Below are positions 20,475 through 29,117 of a stretch of 35,290 nucleotides of DNA, in pieces. How positions within the stretch are numbered: position 1 is the first letter of the stretch; each line of letters opens with the position of its first letter. The position numbers and the translations under genes are program-made. The stretch comes from Bimuria novae-zelandiae CBS 107.79 (taxonomy: Eukaryota > Ascomycota > Dothideomycetes > Pleosporales > Didymosphaeriaceae), in NCBI GenBank assembly GCA_010015655.1, contig ML976778.1:135023-170312 (forward strand). Direction: 5' to 3'. Below the pieces are notes generated by a model. The model made no database searches. It was not told the DNA's origin and worked only from the letters and a program-made list of their open reading frames with translations.

Positions 20475-21545
20475 TGTAAGAAGTTCAACGTGATTAAGTC
20501 GTGACGATAACTTTTAATGAAGGCATTTATGCTGCATTATAGATCCTGGGCAAAGTCCGAGTTCCGTGGTTCCAGTTTTGGGGTATCTAAATGCTAAGGT
20601 TGCCAAACCTTATTTTTATCAAAGGGGACACTTTTAGAACCCGGCAGAAATAGACGATAACCTGCTAACCTCAGTCGGTACCTTCGATTAAAGCCGCCCT
20701 GAAATTCCTACATATTCATCGCATATATTCCTTATGTGATACCAAATGCCAAGCTTGTGGTTGTCCGGCCTGTGGCTGTGCTACAGCAAGGCAAGCCCCG
20801 CATTGGTCCAGGGCTGGTAAGCCGAAGATACCCGATATAACAAGTGACGGATGCTAAAGAGAAATAATGTCCCCCACTGCGTAGCGAGACACACACTGTG
20901 GCGAGACAAATGAGGGGTACTTTGACTTTCAGCAACCGGAAAGCTTATGCGCACAACAAATATTGCTATAATTCTAAGAAAATAATCTACTGCAGCTAAT
21001 TCTAGATGCCTATATTCTACTTTGCCTAAAAATTACGCTCGCATCGTCGCTTCCGCGCCTGATTTGTACAGCGCCTTGTGTTGTAGCGTGACATGCTTCC
21101 CTACCCACAGCGCCAACCCTAAGCCTTTTTTGCTTTAAGTTTTTGTAAAATAGCCTTATCCTACCCTTACAACCTCGTTTTAATACTAGGAAGTTATTAT
21201 TAGCCCTATGCGTGCTGCGGGACGCAGTTTTATGCAGCGCTACCCTGTTAATTAGTACTTCTAGCGGAAGCGAACTACTAATCCGGGCTAATGCAAGATA
21301 ACCCTGCATGTCTTACCTTATGCACTGGTGGGTATTTTATTATAAGATATGTGGCTGTGCGGATTATATAAGCGTTTAGAATTATCATCAAATCCGACTT
21401 GGGATTGGGAGCAGTGATAAGACATTGGCTTGGCGCTTGTTTAGTTAGCCAACGCGTTTCTAGCGCCGAAACCGGCTTCGACACAGCACTTCGAGATGCA
21501 GTCCAACGCACAGCGATACCTACTTTGTGATGTAGAGCCATACTA
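20475..21545. other. no supported gene; contains one copy of a 95-bp repeat
   Basis: Only short domain-free frames are present. The 95-bp repeat lies at 20772-20866. The stretch 20950-21400 is AT-rich with scattered GCGC islands, resembling RIP-damaged repeat DNA, but I cannot identify the family. Confidence 0.4.
20772..20866. repeat. 95-bp exact direct repeat, copy 1
   Basis: Begins GTGGCTGTGCTACAGCAAGG and ends GCTAAAGAGAAATA. Identical to 22072-22166 over all 95 bp, 1300 bp away. Sequences diverge immediately to the right of both copies. Confidence 0.95.
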
Positions 21546-21639
21546 TCACGCCGCCCCCGAGTGCCGAGATCCGCCGTTGTCCCCTTCGCTAACCGATGGA
21601 ACGACCTGATTGAACCCACCGCTCCCCATGCTTCTCGAG

Positions 21640-21730
21640 TCGGCGCGCCGATTCCAATTGTGGGTACCATGCAACGCTGGGACTGTGACCCCACAACAAC
21701 ACTTGCGGCAATGCTGAGTGGATCGGCCAT
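21640..21730 (-). pseudogene. fragment of a fungal NLR-type N-terminal domain, frameshifted
   Basis: Minus-strand reading from 21730 starts MADPLSIAASVV, a start shared by many fungal NLR and ankyrin proteins with Helo-like or Fungal_N domains. In those proteins a GVTVPALHGT-like stretch follows, and exactly that appears here but in the next reading frame, so a single-base shift separates the halves. After about 30 codons similarity is lost. This is a relic without a downstream NB domain. The assignment is by recognition of the motif and needs a profile search. Confidence 0.5.
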
Positions 21731-22001
21731 TTGGCAACAGAAGCGACTAAAAGGAGTGTGCAAAAAGTCCAGCTGAAGCGTGGCATGCGGGGGTTAAGTA
21801 CAGATGAACGACCAGGATCAGCTCCAGCGAGGGAGCGAGCCACTCGGGCCAGGCCATGCTTGGCGGCGGCCTCTCGGCGGCATCCCAGCCTCAGCCTTCC
21901 GTCTGGCCCACACCCCGCCCGAGACCGCCAGCCTGAGGTTCAGCTGGCGCTTTGCAGCAGCGCGCAGTCGCAGATGCATGCTCCGCTACAACAGCACCAT
22001 G

Positions 22002-22061
22002 GCGCCTACGACATCTTTCGGCAAGAACAATGCTGGCTTTCAAGCTGGCGATATCCACGGC
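22002..22061 (+). pseudogene. possible 5' fragment of another NLR-like gene, cut by the gap
   Basis: An ATG at 22000 opens TSFGKNNAGFQAGDIHG and then runs into the gap at 22062. Glycine/asparagine motifs of the form FG-NN-GFQAG-I-G occur near the N-terminus of fungal NB-ARC/TPR and NACHT proteins, where some act as amyloid-like signalling motifs. The fragment is too short for certainty. It may be the start of a longer gene lost in the gap. Confidence 0.3.
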
Positions 22062-22071
22062 NNNNNNNNNN
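22062..22071. other. assembly gap (10 Ns)
   Basis: Ten undetermined bases. The exact 95-bp repeat starts at the very next base, so the gap probably marks a repeat-caused assembly break, and its true size is unknown. Confidence 0.98.
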
Positions 22072-22166
22072 GTGGCTGTGCTACAGCAAGGCAAGCCCCG
22101 CATTGGTCCAGGGCTGGTAAGCCGAAGATACCCGATATAACAAGTGACGGATGCTAAAGAGAAATA
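22072..22166. repeat. 95-bp exact direct repeat, copy 2
   Basis: Identical to 20772-20866. It abuts the N gap on its left, so its left boundary is set by the gap rather than by biology. Confidence 0.95.
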
Positions 22167-22755
22167 GGTAGTAAAATACGTGGAAAAGAGGTTTGGAGAG
22201 TTGCGGTGGCAAATACAAGTTCCGTCCTAAGAATAGAAGCAGTCCCCGATTTGGAACCTTGGAATAGAGCAAAAGAGGAGGGGATGCCAGATCTAGGAAC
22301 CAGCATACTAACAATAGAAGCAGTCCTGTACACCTGGACACAAGGCTGTCTCGTGGATTTTGGCAGATGTAACCAACGTTAGACTTGTATTGGCCTCGAA
22401 AGCCATCAAGTACATTGAATAACAAGCAAATGAAGACAAAAGATACCAATCTTTTTAGCATCCATTCCTGCCAAGGGAGGTGCAACCACGGATACTATAG
22501 AGCGTCAGATTCCGTAGAATAATTTGACAGTATTAGAGTCAGAGGGCCGGCGATGTAGATTATCGACTTTAACAGCTCTATCTTCTTTGGCGTAGCTCTA
22601 CATGAATTCTATAATAGTAATGCCTAGTGGCCTTCTAATCCCATCAAGGCAAGGGTTTCAGTTGATGTGGTGGAGAAAATACGCGTAGCAAGCTCTGCGG
22701 TAGCAAAACATTTCTGAAATTACTCTACACCTCCTTCTTTTAACAGACCTCACAG
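22167..22755. other. intergenic, no supported gene
   Basis: The minus-strand 134-codon frame (22081-22485) is Leu/Phe-rich but overlaps the 95-bp repeat and has no domain. A short motif AATAGAAGCAGTCC occurs twice (about 22231 and 22314). The right end is the 3' flank of the reductase gene. Confidence 0.4.
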
Positions 22756-24578
22756 TCACGCCGGTTGATATTCTAACTCGAGGAGCCTCACCTGGTTATC
22801 TAAATAGGTGCGCACAAGATCCCGCAGTTGGTCTCGTAACTCGTTGGTTCCTGACACTAGAAACGATCAGCAGTGTGCAAACGGCATAACGTATAAGGTC
22901 TTACCCATTACTAGGATTTCCCCTCGTTCCTCCGTTTCTTCTTGTAGCCTTTTAATATGTTTCTCCTCCCTCTCTTCCCGAAGTATCATCTCAAGATCTG
23001 CAGGCCCATTGTGCACGTTAACAAGTTGGCGGGATTGCAATGTATCCACCCCTTCTGTACTGTTCTCGAGGTCCGCGGGGCTACTGCTCGAACTAATATA
23101 TCGACCTACTTTATCCTCTCTTATTATCGTCACCAAATGCGCCTCTCCTGATCTTATATACATTGAGATGCTAAGGATCTGCTTTATATTAGCGTTCTAT
23201 GACAATAGTATTTAAATTAGGATACTAACATGAAAAGCGTCGTTTCTTAGGATTTCGTTAATTATGGATTGCACCGCGATCCCGGTCTCTAAGTATTGTA
23301 AGCTCTAACTTAGCGACTCAAGATTGGGGCCTTACCTCTAGTCTCTAACTGCCACACTAGATGCACTCGGCGAGTGCGGAACTTGCGAGCATTATACCCA
23401 TATATCAGCTGTTTTAGGTATGGTAGCTGTGCGACTATACCAGAACCGCTCGCTACCATAAGAACAGTCTCATAATCTCCCACTGGTGCGCTAATCCCGT
23501 GTGGCCCGCTAAACAGAGCTAGGCGGGGGAGCGAGCCATCGAGGCGAGGCCGTGAACCCTCAGTGCCGGGTGTAAGGTGATGCAATAATTTCCGGGTTAT
23601 GCCTCTACGAGGCTCAATAAATAGATCCAAAGAATCTTGCTTCCCATCTGACCAAGACGCTACGGTGAAGGGGTGACTTTGGAAGATAGACCAGAAGCTT
23701 AATGATGGAATCCAGAGATTGATATACTGCCCCGCTTTGACTTTCAGTGGTCGAGATAGGGTTAATTCGACCTTGATAGCATCGTCAAAGTGAGTGATAC
23801 GAGCTTGAGATCGATGTAGAAAAAACCCTTGGAGGAGGAGTGTCGAAAGAAATGCCGCTGCAAAGATATAAGCATAAATTCGTGGAACAAGCGGTTTTAA
23901 TTCTAGGTGTCGCCAAATAAAGTACGCAGAAACAATCGCCAACACCTGGTGGGTGCGGATAAATATTTCGTATGAAAGGCTGCGGAGAAAAGGGTTAGAA
24001 AGTAGAAGAAGAAGGAATAGTGAAGATCCTCCCTACACAACGTTAGACACGGTTAGTAACTTAACAGAATTTAAACTAGAGGAGTGGCTTACAATAAGAC
24101 CCCATAGATTCTCAGCTACTTGTAAAGGAAAAGGGTGTCGGCTTCCTATTATTGTAAGAACGTGAAAGAGTAGAAGCGAAACCGACATAATCCCGCTAGA
24201 GCGATGAATTTGTTGATATGTGCTTAAAGGAACTCCAAGGATATCTGCAAGAAAGCTTAGGTGAGACCCGGCAAAATTTGGGACCATATTAATTAATGAA
24301 AGGTTTGCAGCTCGTAACCCAGCCGTTGAGACATCTGGAACTCTAAATCCCACACAGAACGTGTTTACCGTGATGTAAAACAACTGAAAAATGACGTCGG
24401 CTCGACTCCAGGGGCCGAAGTATCGATGGCGGTGGATTATCCGCGGGTAGGTAAGGTGCTTGGATGCCTGAAGGGAAACGGCCCTTAGCAATGCTTCTAT
24501 ATAAGGACGAAAGTTAACAAGCATCAAAAACAGCAATATGCCACCCGCGGCAATGGCATACAATTTCGTGATTTCCAT
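22756..24578 (-). CDS. ferric/cupric reductase-type transmembrane flavocytochrome, five exons
   Basis: Minus-strand exons 24578-24093, 24032-23336, 23288-23230, 23178-22905 and 22856-22756, with introns of 60, 47, 51 and 48 bp, give 538 residues with every junction in frame. The N-terminal half has several membrane helices and the bis-haem pattern: His125 and His139, then His190 and His204, each pair 14 apart. HPFTVAS at 282-288 is the FAD site and GSGIVAQLPY at 358-367 the NADPH site. The C-terminal exons restore ILSISMY, IKRLQEE and the terminal LLELEYQP typical of the family. Known role: plasma-membrane reduction of Fe3+ or Cu2+ before uptake, with NADPH, FAD and haem. The gene appears intact. 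Its promoter and first codons are duplicated at 26969-27248. Confidence 0.92.
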
Positions 24579-24838
24579 GGCGGTAAGGACCTATTGGGGA
24601 GAGCGCAAGAAAATGTGCGAGTGAAGCTATGAAAGAGCGGAGCATAGGTTAGATCTAATTACATGCGAAGAATGGGCGAAAGTTAAAATAGAAAGGAGTC
24701 CGAACCGGAACAAGCAGGGGGCCAAAACTGGGAACATGTTGAGAACTCCAAAACTGGTCTTATAAGACGCCCGGAACAGGAACTTTAGGTAATGTTACTA
24801 AAATTAGCTCTGCGCTTGTCAAGGTTCACGTGCGAAAT
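24553..24838. repeat. duplicated reductase 5' end and promoter, copy 1
   Basis: Covers the first nine reductase codons and about 260 bp upstream. It matches 26969-27248 with frequent transitions and a few indels. Shared blocks include CCATGGCGGTAAGGAC, GAGAGCGCAAGAAAATGTG, AAAGAGCGGAGCATA, TAATGTTACTAAAA and CACGTGCGAAAT. Conservation of the CACGTG palindrome (24827-24832, 27237-27242) may mark a basic helix-loop-helix or bZIP site. Confidence 0.9.
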
Positions 24839-25351
24839 CAATTCAGTAGTGATGTTTGATGAATGGTACTGTAACGATAGTATTGGCCCGTCAGGGTCGA
24901 GCCCAGATATGAAGGCGTAACTTAGTACAAGGAGCGAGAGACGATTTCACATTTACGATCTTCTTGACTCAGGATCACGGACTAGGTAGATCCGATCCGA
25001 ACGTGTCATATGTCAGAATGGAAAGAACTAGAGCTACTATATTCATAGACATATCCTCACAGAGGTTTCTCTTTAAATATAGACTTTTAGGCTCAAAGAT
25101 GAAGTATGACGTAAGCTTACTACGGGTTCCCTTTTTTGAGATAATTTTGTGGCTGTGCTTGGAACCGAGCCTCTTTCTCTCCCCTTTAAGTCCTAGTATG
25201 AGGCACAGTATATCCAAAAAAAATACATCGTTGAATGATAATAAAAGGACGACTGTTTTGAGTTTCTTTGGTAAAATGAACGAAATTCCAAAGTGCATCC
25301 ACAATCGACTTTCACTAGGTTCTATCTTACAACGTATTTGCAGCCACTTCA
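24839..25351. other. spacer between reductase promoter and CVNH gene
   Basis: Two long frames overlap almost completely on opposite strands (24964-25392 plus, 24975-25364 minus). Neither shows a domain, so at most one could be real and I accept neither. The segment probably includes the CVNH promoter. Confidence 0.4.
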
Positions 25352-25953
25352 ATGTATCCCTCACGAGCTTTCAACTCTACTCTTCTTCTTAGTGTTATTC
25401 CCAATCTCGTCTTTTCTTCTCCCCTTGCTCCAACCCTTGCACGGCGTCAAGATACTGTCATAGCTAACTTCCAACTCCTCGGCCCAGACGCGGATTGCTT
25501 CAATTTTAGCTTTGACGGAAACACATTCAGCGCCACATGTGTATCGGTTGAGGGTACACCTGCGTTTAGTAGGATCGACCTAGATGCCTGTATAACGAAC
25601 GATAATGGAAATATGGTGTATCGGTTCAATCCACAAACTCAAGGGTGTGTAATCAAGCCAGGGAAACTCGAATATGTGCTAACAGGCACGGGATAGCGGT
25701 AATGCCTTTAGCTCCTGTTCCGACTGTACCTTAAATAGCAATACGCTGGACTTGACTTGTAGCAATTGTGCAACGATTTCTGAAGGCTTTCACCTATCTA
25801 CCATCAATCTTGGTACGTAGCAGAAGTTTAGTATCTTTTCAATATACCAGGAAACTAATAGAGAATACAGATGGCACTACGGCAGACAATGGTCACGGCG
25901 TGTTCATACGGGACAACGGAAAGCTTTCTTGCCGAGCGCCGATTGCTGCCTAG
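25352..25953 (+). CDS. secreted cyanovirin-N homology (CVNH) protein
   Basis: Exons 25352-25615, 25686-25812 and 25862-25953 give 160 residues. The N-terminus has a hydrophobic signal peptide (STLLLSVIPNLVFSS) and then ARRQ, a Kex2-like dibasic site. Two CVNH-like repeats follow: FSATC, then SRIDLDACITNDNGN; and AFSSCSDC with LDLTC, STINL, then IRDNGKLSC. Intron 2 (49 bp, GTACGT ... TAATAG) is convincing. Intron 1 (70 bp, GTGTAT ... CTAACAG) is less canonical but removes a frame break and sets the repeat spacing right. Family members are small carbohydrate-binding proteins; here the ligand is unknown. If intron 1 is wrong, the gene is frameshifted at about 25690. Confidence 0.68.
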
Positions 25954-26436
25954 ATTCGAGATGTTTGAGAATGGTTCAAAGTCGAATTTTTTGCTTGCCT
26001 TTCTCGGTGCCAATGTAACATTTATTCAAGATTGTACCCTTCCTCTATTAGAATCCAAATTGAGATATAATTTACGCCCCGTGAAGTAGAATTCGCTGTT
26101 CCTAACGGCTTCGTATAAAATATGCCACCGGGATATTGCAGAGTTTTGTTACACTAACGTTAGATAATAAGCATGCCGAAAAACTTACGACGTTATTGAA
26201 GGCAGGGAATGAGCAAGAAATTTCGCAATTTCGAAGTCGGGTTCTTGCTATTATTAATCAGCATCAGCTTAAGGACGCTATTACAGTTTCGGGAATTTCC
26301 GCCAATCGATTGCTAGATCCACATGACTGCCCGGAGCTAGATTTTCCGGCCGGCTTCGTCCAGCCAGTTTATAACAGTTTGAGACCGCAAAACAATGAGC
26401 TGAATGAATTAGTCACCTCTTCTTCGCTAGTCCCAC
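25954..26436 (+). other. unrecognised possible exon(s)
   Basis: A plus-strand frame at 26136-26474 (about 112 codons, beginning at a non-ATG codon right at an acceptor-like TTGCAG) has protein-like composition (LLKAGNEQEISQFRSRV, then DCPELDFPAGFVQPVY) but matches nothing I know. It may be an exon of a gene whose other parts are lost, and it ends convergent with the Ras relic. The 25954-26135 part shows nothing firm. Confidence 0.3.
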
Positions 26437-26968
26437 TCATATCATTGCGGGATGAAGACAATTCACCGTGTTAAATGACGCATTGAACGATGCGTTTAAG
26501 GACGGCCAAAAACACCTTTTTAGCGTCGCCCTTGGCTGTGACCTCCATAATCCGCACTTCAAGCTTTCCTTCAAGCTTTCAGCTTTCTCCTCGGGGACCT
26601 TACGTTCGTTGATCCTGTCCACAATCCTATCCAACTTGTTGTCAACGACAACGGTAGGGGGTGCAGGGGGTGAGGTGGAGCTTAGGTCATCAACCACAGC
26701 TGCTGCCTTTACTCTACATATCTTATTATGTAGCCCTGGTATCGCCTTAAGCGTCGAGTAATTACAGAGGTTATAGACTAAAAGGAATCCGTCGGCCCGT
26801 CTTCTCGTCTCATCTCTGCACGTATCCTCACTCCCTGTGTCGGTGATCTCAAGAGTATATGTCCGCATCCCAAGTGTGATTGGCTTTCTAAATCGCTCCT
26901 CCCTCGTAGTAGGATTGTACGACTCGAGGTATTCGCCGGCGACGAACTGGAAACTCTGTTAGGCCATG
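26437..26968 (-). pseudogene. Ras-family small GTPase relic lacking the P-loop
   Basis: Minus-strand reading shows the middle and end of a Ras protein: QFVAGEYLESYNPTT (effector loop, switch I), YTLEITDTGSED (altered from the usual DTAGQE of G3), DGFLLVYNL, LHNKICRVK, then VVDNKLDRIVDR (G4 NKxD) and ESLKESLKCG. The G5 SAK motif is not recognisable. Everything before switch I, including the GxxxxGKS P-loop, is missing. In its place lies the duplicated reductase start, joined around 26968, whose frame stops after about 11 codons (TAA). The open part begins at an internal ATG at 26868. Without G1 and with altered G3 it should not bind or hydrolyse GTP normally. Confidence 0.75.
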
Positions 26969-27248
26969 ATGGCATACAATCGCATGACTTCCATGGCGGT
27001 AAGGACTATTAGGAGAGCGCAAGAAAATGTGTGAGTGAAGCTATAAAAGAGCGGAGCATAGATCTAATTTACGTGCGAAGGATGGGCGAACATTAAAACA
27101 GAAAGGAGTCTGAACCAGACAAAGCAGGGGTCCAAAACTAGGAATATGGTCAGAAACCCAAAACAAGTCCTACGAGGTGCGCGGAACAGGAACATTAAGT
27201 AATGTTACTAAAAATAGCTACACGCAAGTCAAGGTGCACGTGCGAAAT
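26969..27248. repeat. duplicated reductase 5' end and promoter, copy 2
   Basis: Counterpart of 24553-24838. On the minus strand it retains the reductase ATG and eight further codons (MEVMRLYAI against MEITKLYAI) before switching to Ras-like sequence. On its other side it lies just upstream of the F-box-like gene at 27314, so it may now serve that gene. Confidence 0.9.
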
Positions 27249-27254
27249 TAAAAC

Positions 27255-27284
27255 TATATATACTTTTTGGACCTATTATAAATA
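27255..27284 (+). promoter_or_regulatory. TATA elements before the F-box-like gene
   Basis: TATATATA (27255-27262) and TATAAATA (27277-27284), 59 and 37 bp before the ATG, immediately right of the duplicated reductase promoter. Confidence 0.4.
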
Positions 27285-27313
27285 ACAATCTGCTGGCACC
27301 TGAAACCCGTACG

Positions 27314-28111
27314 ATGGCTGTTAAATTTCTGGATTTATTCATTCCGTACGATGCGCGAAAGCGCATTTTGCAACACCTTTCTGCATGGGAAATCGCAAAA
27401 CTCAATGTCTGTCTCGGACATGTGTTAGACGATCGCGAACTTACGGCTTATATTCGACCTTTCCGAGACTTGTTCTTCGATGAGAAGGAAATGGAATACT
27501 TAGTAGCTGAAGGAATGAAATTGGTGCTACTAGGCAACGATGTTCCGCTTCTCCGCAAGAGACTACAAGACCCCGTAAGCTACTTAAAGCGCGGTCGTAC
27601 CGAGAAGACACTTCAAATTTACCTTCTCGGTGTATTTCCGGTTCAACTGAGGAATAAGCACATGCTTCACAGGATGCTGGCGTTTGGTATTCACGAAAGA
27701 CCTGATCTTGCCCGATTCGATTATGACAAAGTAGCTTTTAAGGCGATTCAAAAACGGGGTCCGAAGGAAAAACTGTTTATGATAAGCTTTGGTGTACCTT
27801 TTACAGGAGGTAGGATTGAGGATCGTGGTTTTTGGCATCGCGTGGAAGCTCCAGATGTGTTCGTCGACCTCAAAGTATATGTTCCCTGCTTCAGGGACAG
27901 AGCGCTAGGCGAGGTGATGGTGCAACCGTCAGAGCTATCAAGATTATCTGGGCATGCTGCGCGATTGCAATCTTTGTGGATGATATGGACATTTCTAAAA
28001 GTATATGTTCACAGATTCGCCCTGGAGAGCGCTGTATGTCCAGAGCGCCCAAGGGATACACAGTTCACGCTTCGCTTCTTGCATACGAAGTCCGTGATTG
28101 AGATTGTATAA
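27314..28111 (+). CDS. F-box-like domain protein, otherwise uncharacterised
   Basis: A 265-residue single-exon frame. Residues about 10-50 (PYDARKRILQHLSAWEIAKLNVCLG) fit an F-box-like helix set: basic ILxxL followed by WEIAKLN in the usual place of the second helix. The rest (YIRPFRDLFFDE, LLGNDVPLLRKRLQDP, IYLLGVFP) resembles lineage-specific fungal proteins with an N-terminal F-box-like segment and no named downstream domain. If genuine, it would link an unknown target to an SCF ubiquitin ligase through Skp1. The ATG context is good and no intron is needed, although the last 60 residues are less protein-like. The frame is intact. Confidence 0.6.
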   Translation: MAVKFLDLFIPYDARKRILQHLSAWEIAKLNVCLGHVLDDRELTAYIRPFRDLFFDEKEMEYLVAEGMKLVLLGNDVPLLRKRLQDPVSYLKRGRTEKTLQIYLLGVFPVQLRNKHMLHRMLAFGIHERPDLARFDYDKVAFKAIQKRGPKEKLFMISFGVPFTGGRIEDRGFWHRVEAPDVFVDLKVYVPCFRDRALGEVMVQPSELSRLSGHAARLQSLWMIWTFLKVYVHRFALESAVCPERPRDTQFTLRFLHTKSVIEIV

Positions 28112-29117
28112 TTAAAGTAAAATAAATTTAGTTAACGCTTTCGATAGTACCTACCGCGCGGACTTGTTTGTCGTTGAAGGGTGCCAGTAGGGATGGAAGA
28201 AATCGCTTTTCCGAGGACCATTCGACGTCATAATCAGCCAGAACTAACGTCCCCCCCTACGTGAAGGAAAGCCCCCTGTGCCGACATGAAAAAATCACAA
28301 GAGAATTTTATTATCCACTCTAGGGTCTTTTTAATTCATTGTTAAGATATAAGCATTATTTACACCTCTATTTTTATGTTATTAGCTTATAATCTAAAAT
28401 TACAATATCTTAATTATGCTATTAATTATTACTTGTATCTATCTATAGCTATCTTCACTTTTCACCCCTACTACACTACGATAGGACTAATATTAGTTCT
28501 CTTCGGGACCTTCAGGATGCTGTAACGATAGTTTATAGTAGTAAATATCTATTCTAACCTCTTTAACTTGCTATAGAATAATCTTAAAAAGTTTCTTTAT
28601 AACGAGAAGCATAATGGCTTCTTAGCGCGGGATCTTTAGCTAGCTTACTCAGTATTTTATTCCTGCTTAGCTAATCAGCGCTATAGTGGAACAACCAAGA
28701 CCGCTGCGCTCTAGATAACGAAAGCCACCCCAGTCGGGCAGGCGAAGTCTGTGCTTGGTTCTGCAGTGACATGGTGATAATAGCTTGCGCAATGGACTCT
28801 CATTACCTTGCTTCTGAGTTGTTTGCAGGACTTGCGTCAGGGTTCGGTGCTGTGTGCAAGGCTCCCAATCACATCCAGGCGCCATGAGCGTCTCCTCACC
28901 AGTCAGCCTGCGCCACGATGCAGCCTGGTGGACAGCGCGTACAACCACCACTATGTCACCTTATCACTCTTTGTCCTTTGAGCCTGCGTTCATATCGTCG
29001 ACCTTCGACGCTTGCCTCTAATTTGTCGACCTTCGAGTGCCTTGCGCGCATATGCTGAACGAACCGACCGAGCCACGCGAGTCGCGCGTGCCATGAGATC
29101 GCGCCCGATGCGCAGCC
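28112..29117. other. spacer with an AT-rich RIP-like block
   Basis: From about 28300 to 28660 the DNA is very AT-rich and TA-dense with no frame, probably a relic repeat. From 28670 to 29117 it is GC-richer; a 94-codon minus frame there has no domain. The dodecamer GTCGACCTTCGA occurs twice (28997-29008 and 29025-29036), 28 bp apart, about 90-120 bp before the NLR start. Confidence 0.45.

Noticed and set aside
22867..24578. Three separate short minus-strand genes (24033-24578, 23310-23945, 22867-23163)
   Set aside because: Splice signals and frame continuity join them, with two small exons, into one ferric reductase gene.
24964..25392. 142-codon plus frame and 129-codon minus frame over the same bases
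   Set aside because: Mutually antisense, without domains; neither can be preferred.
25616..25696. Frameshift mutation in the CVNH gene
   Set aside because: A 70-bp intron explains the frame change and gives the correct repeat spacing, although the donor is weak; kept as the alternative reading.
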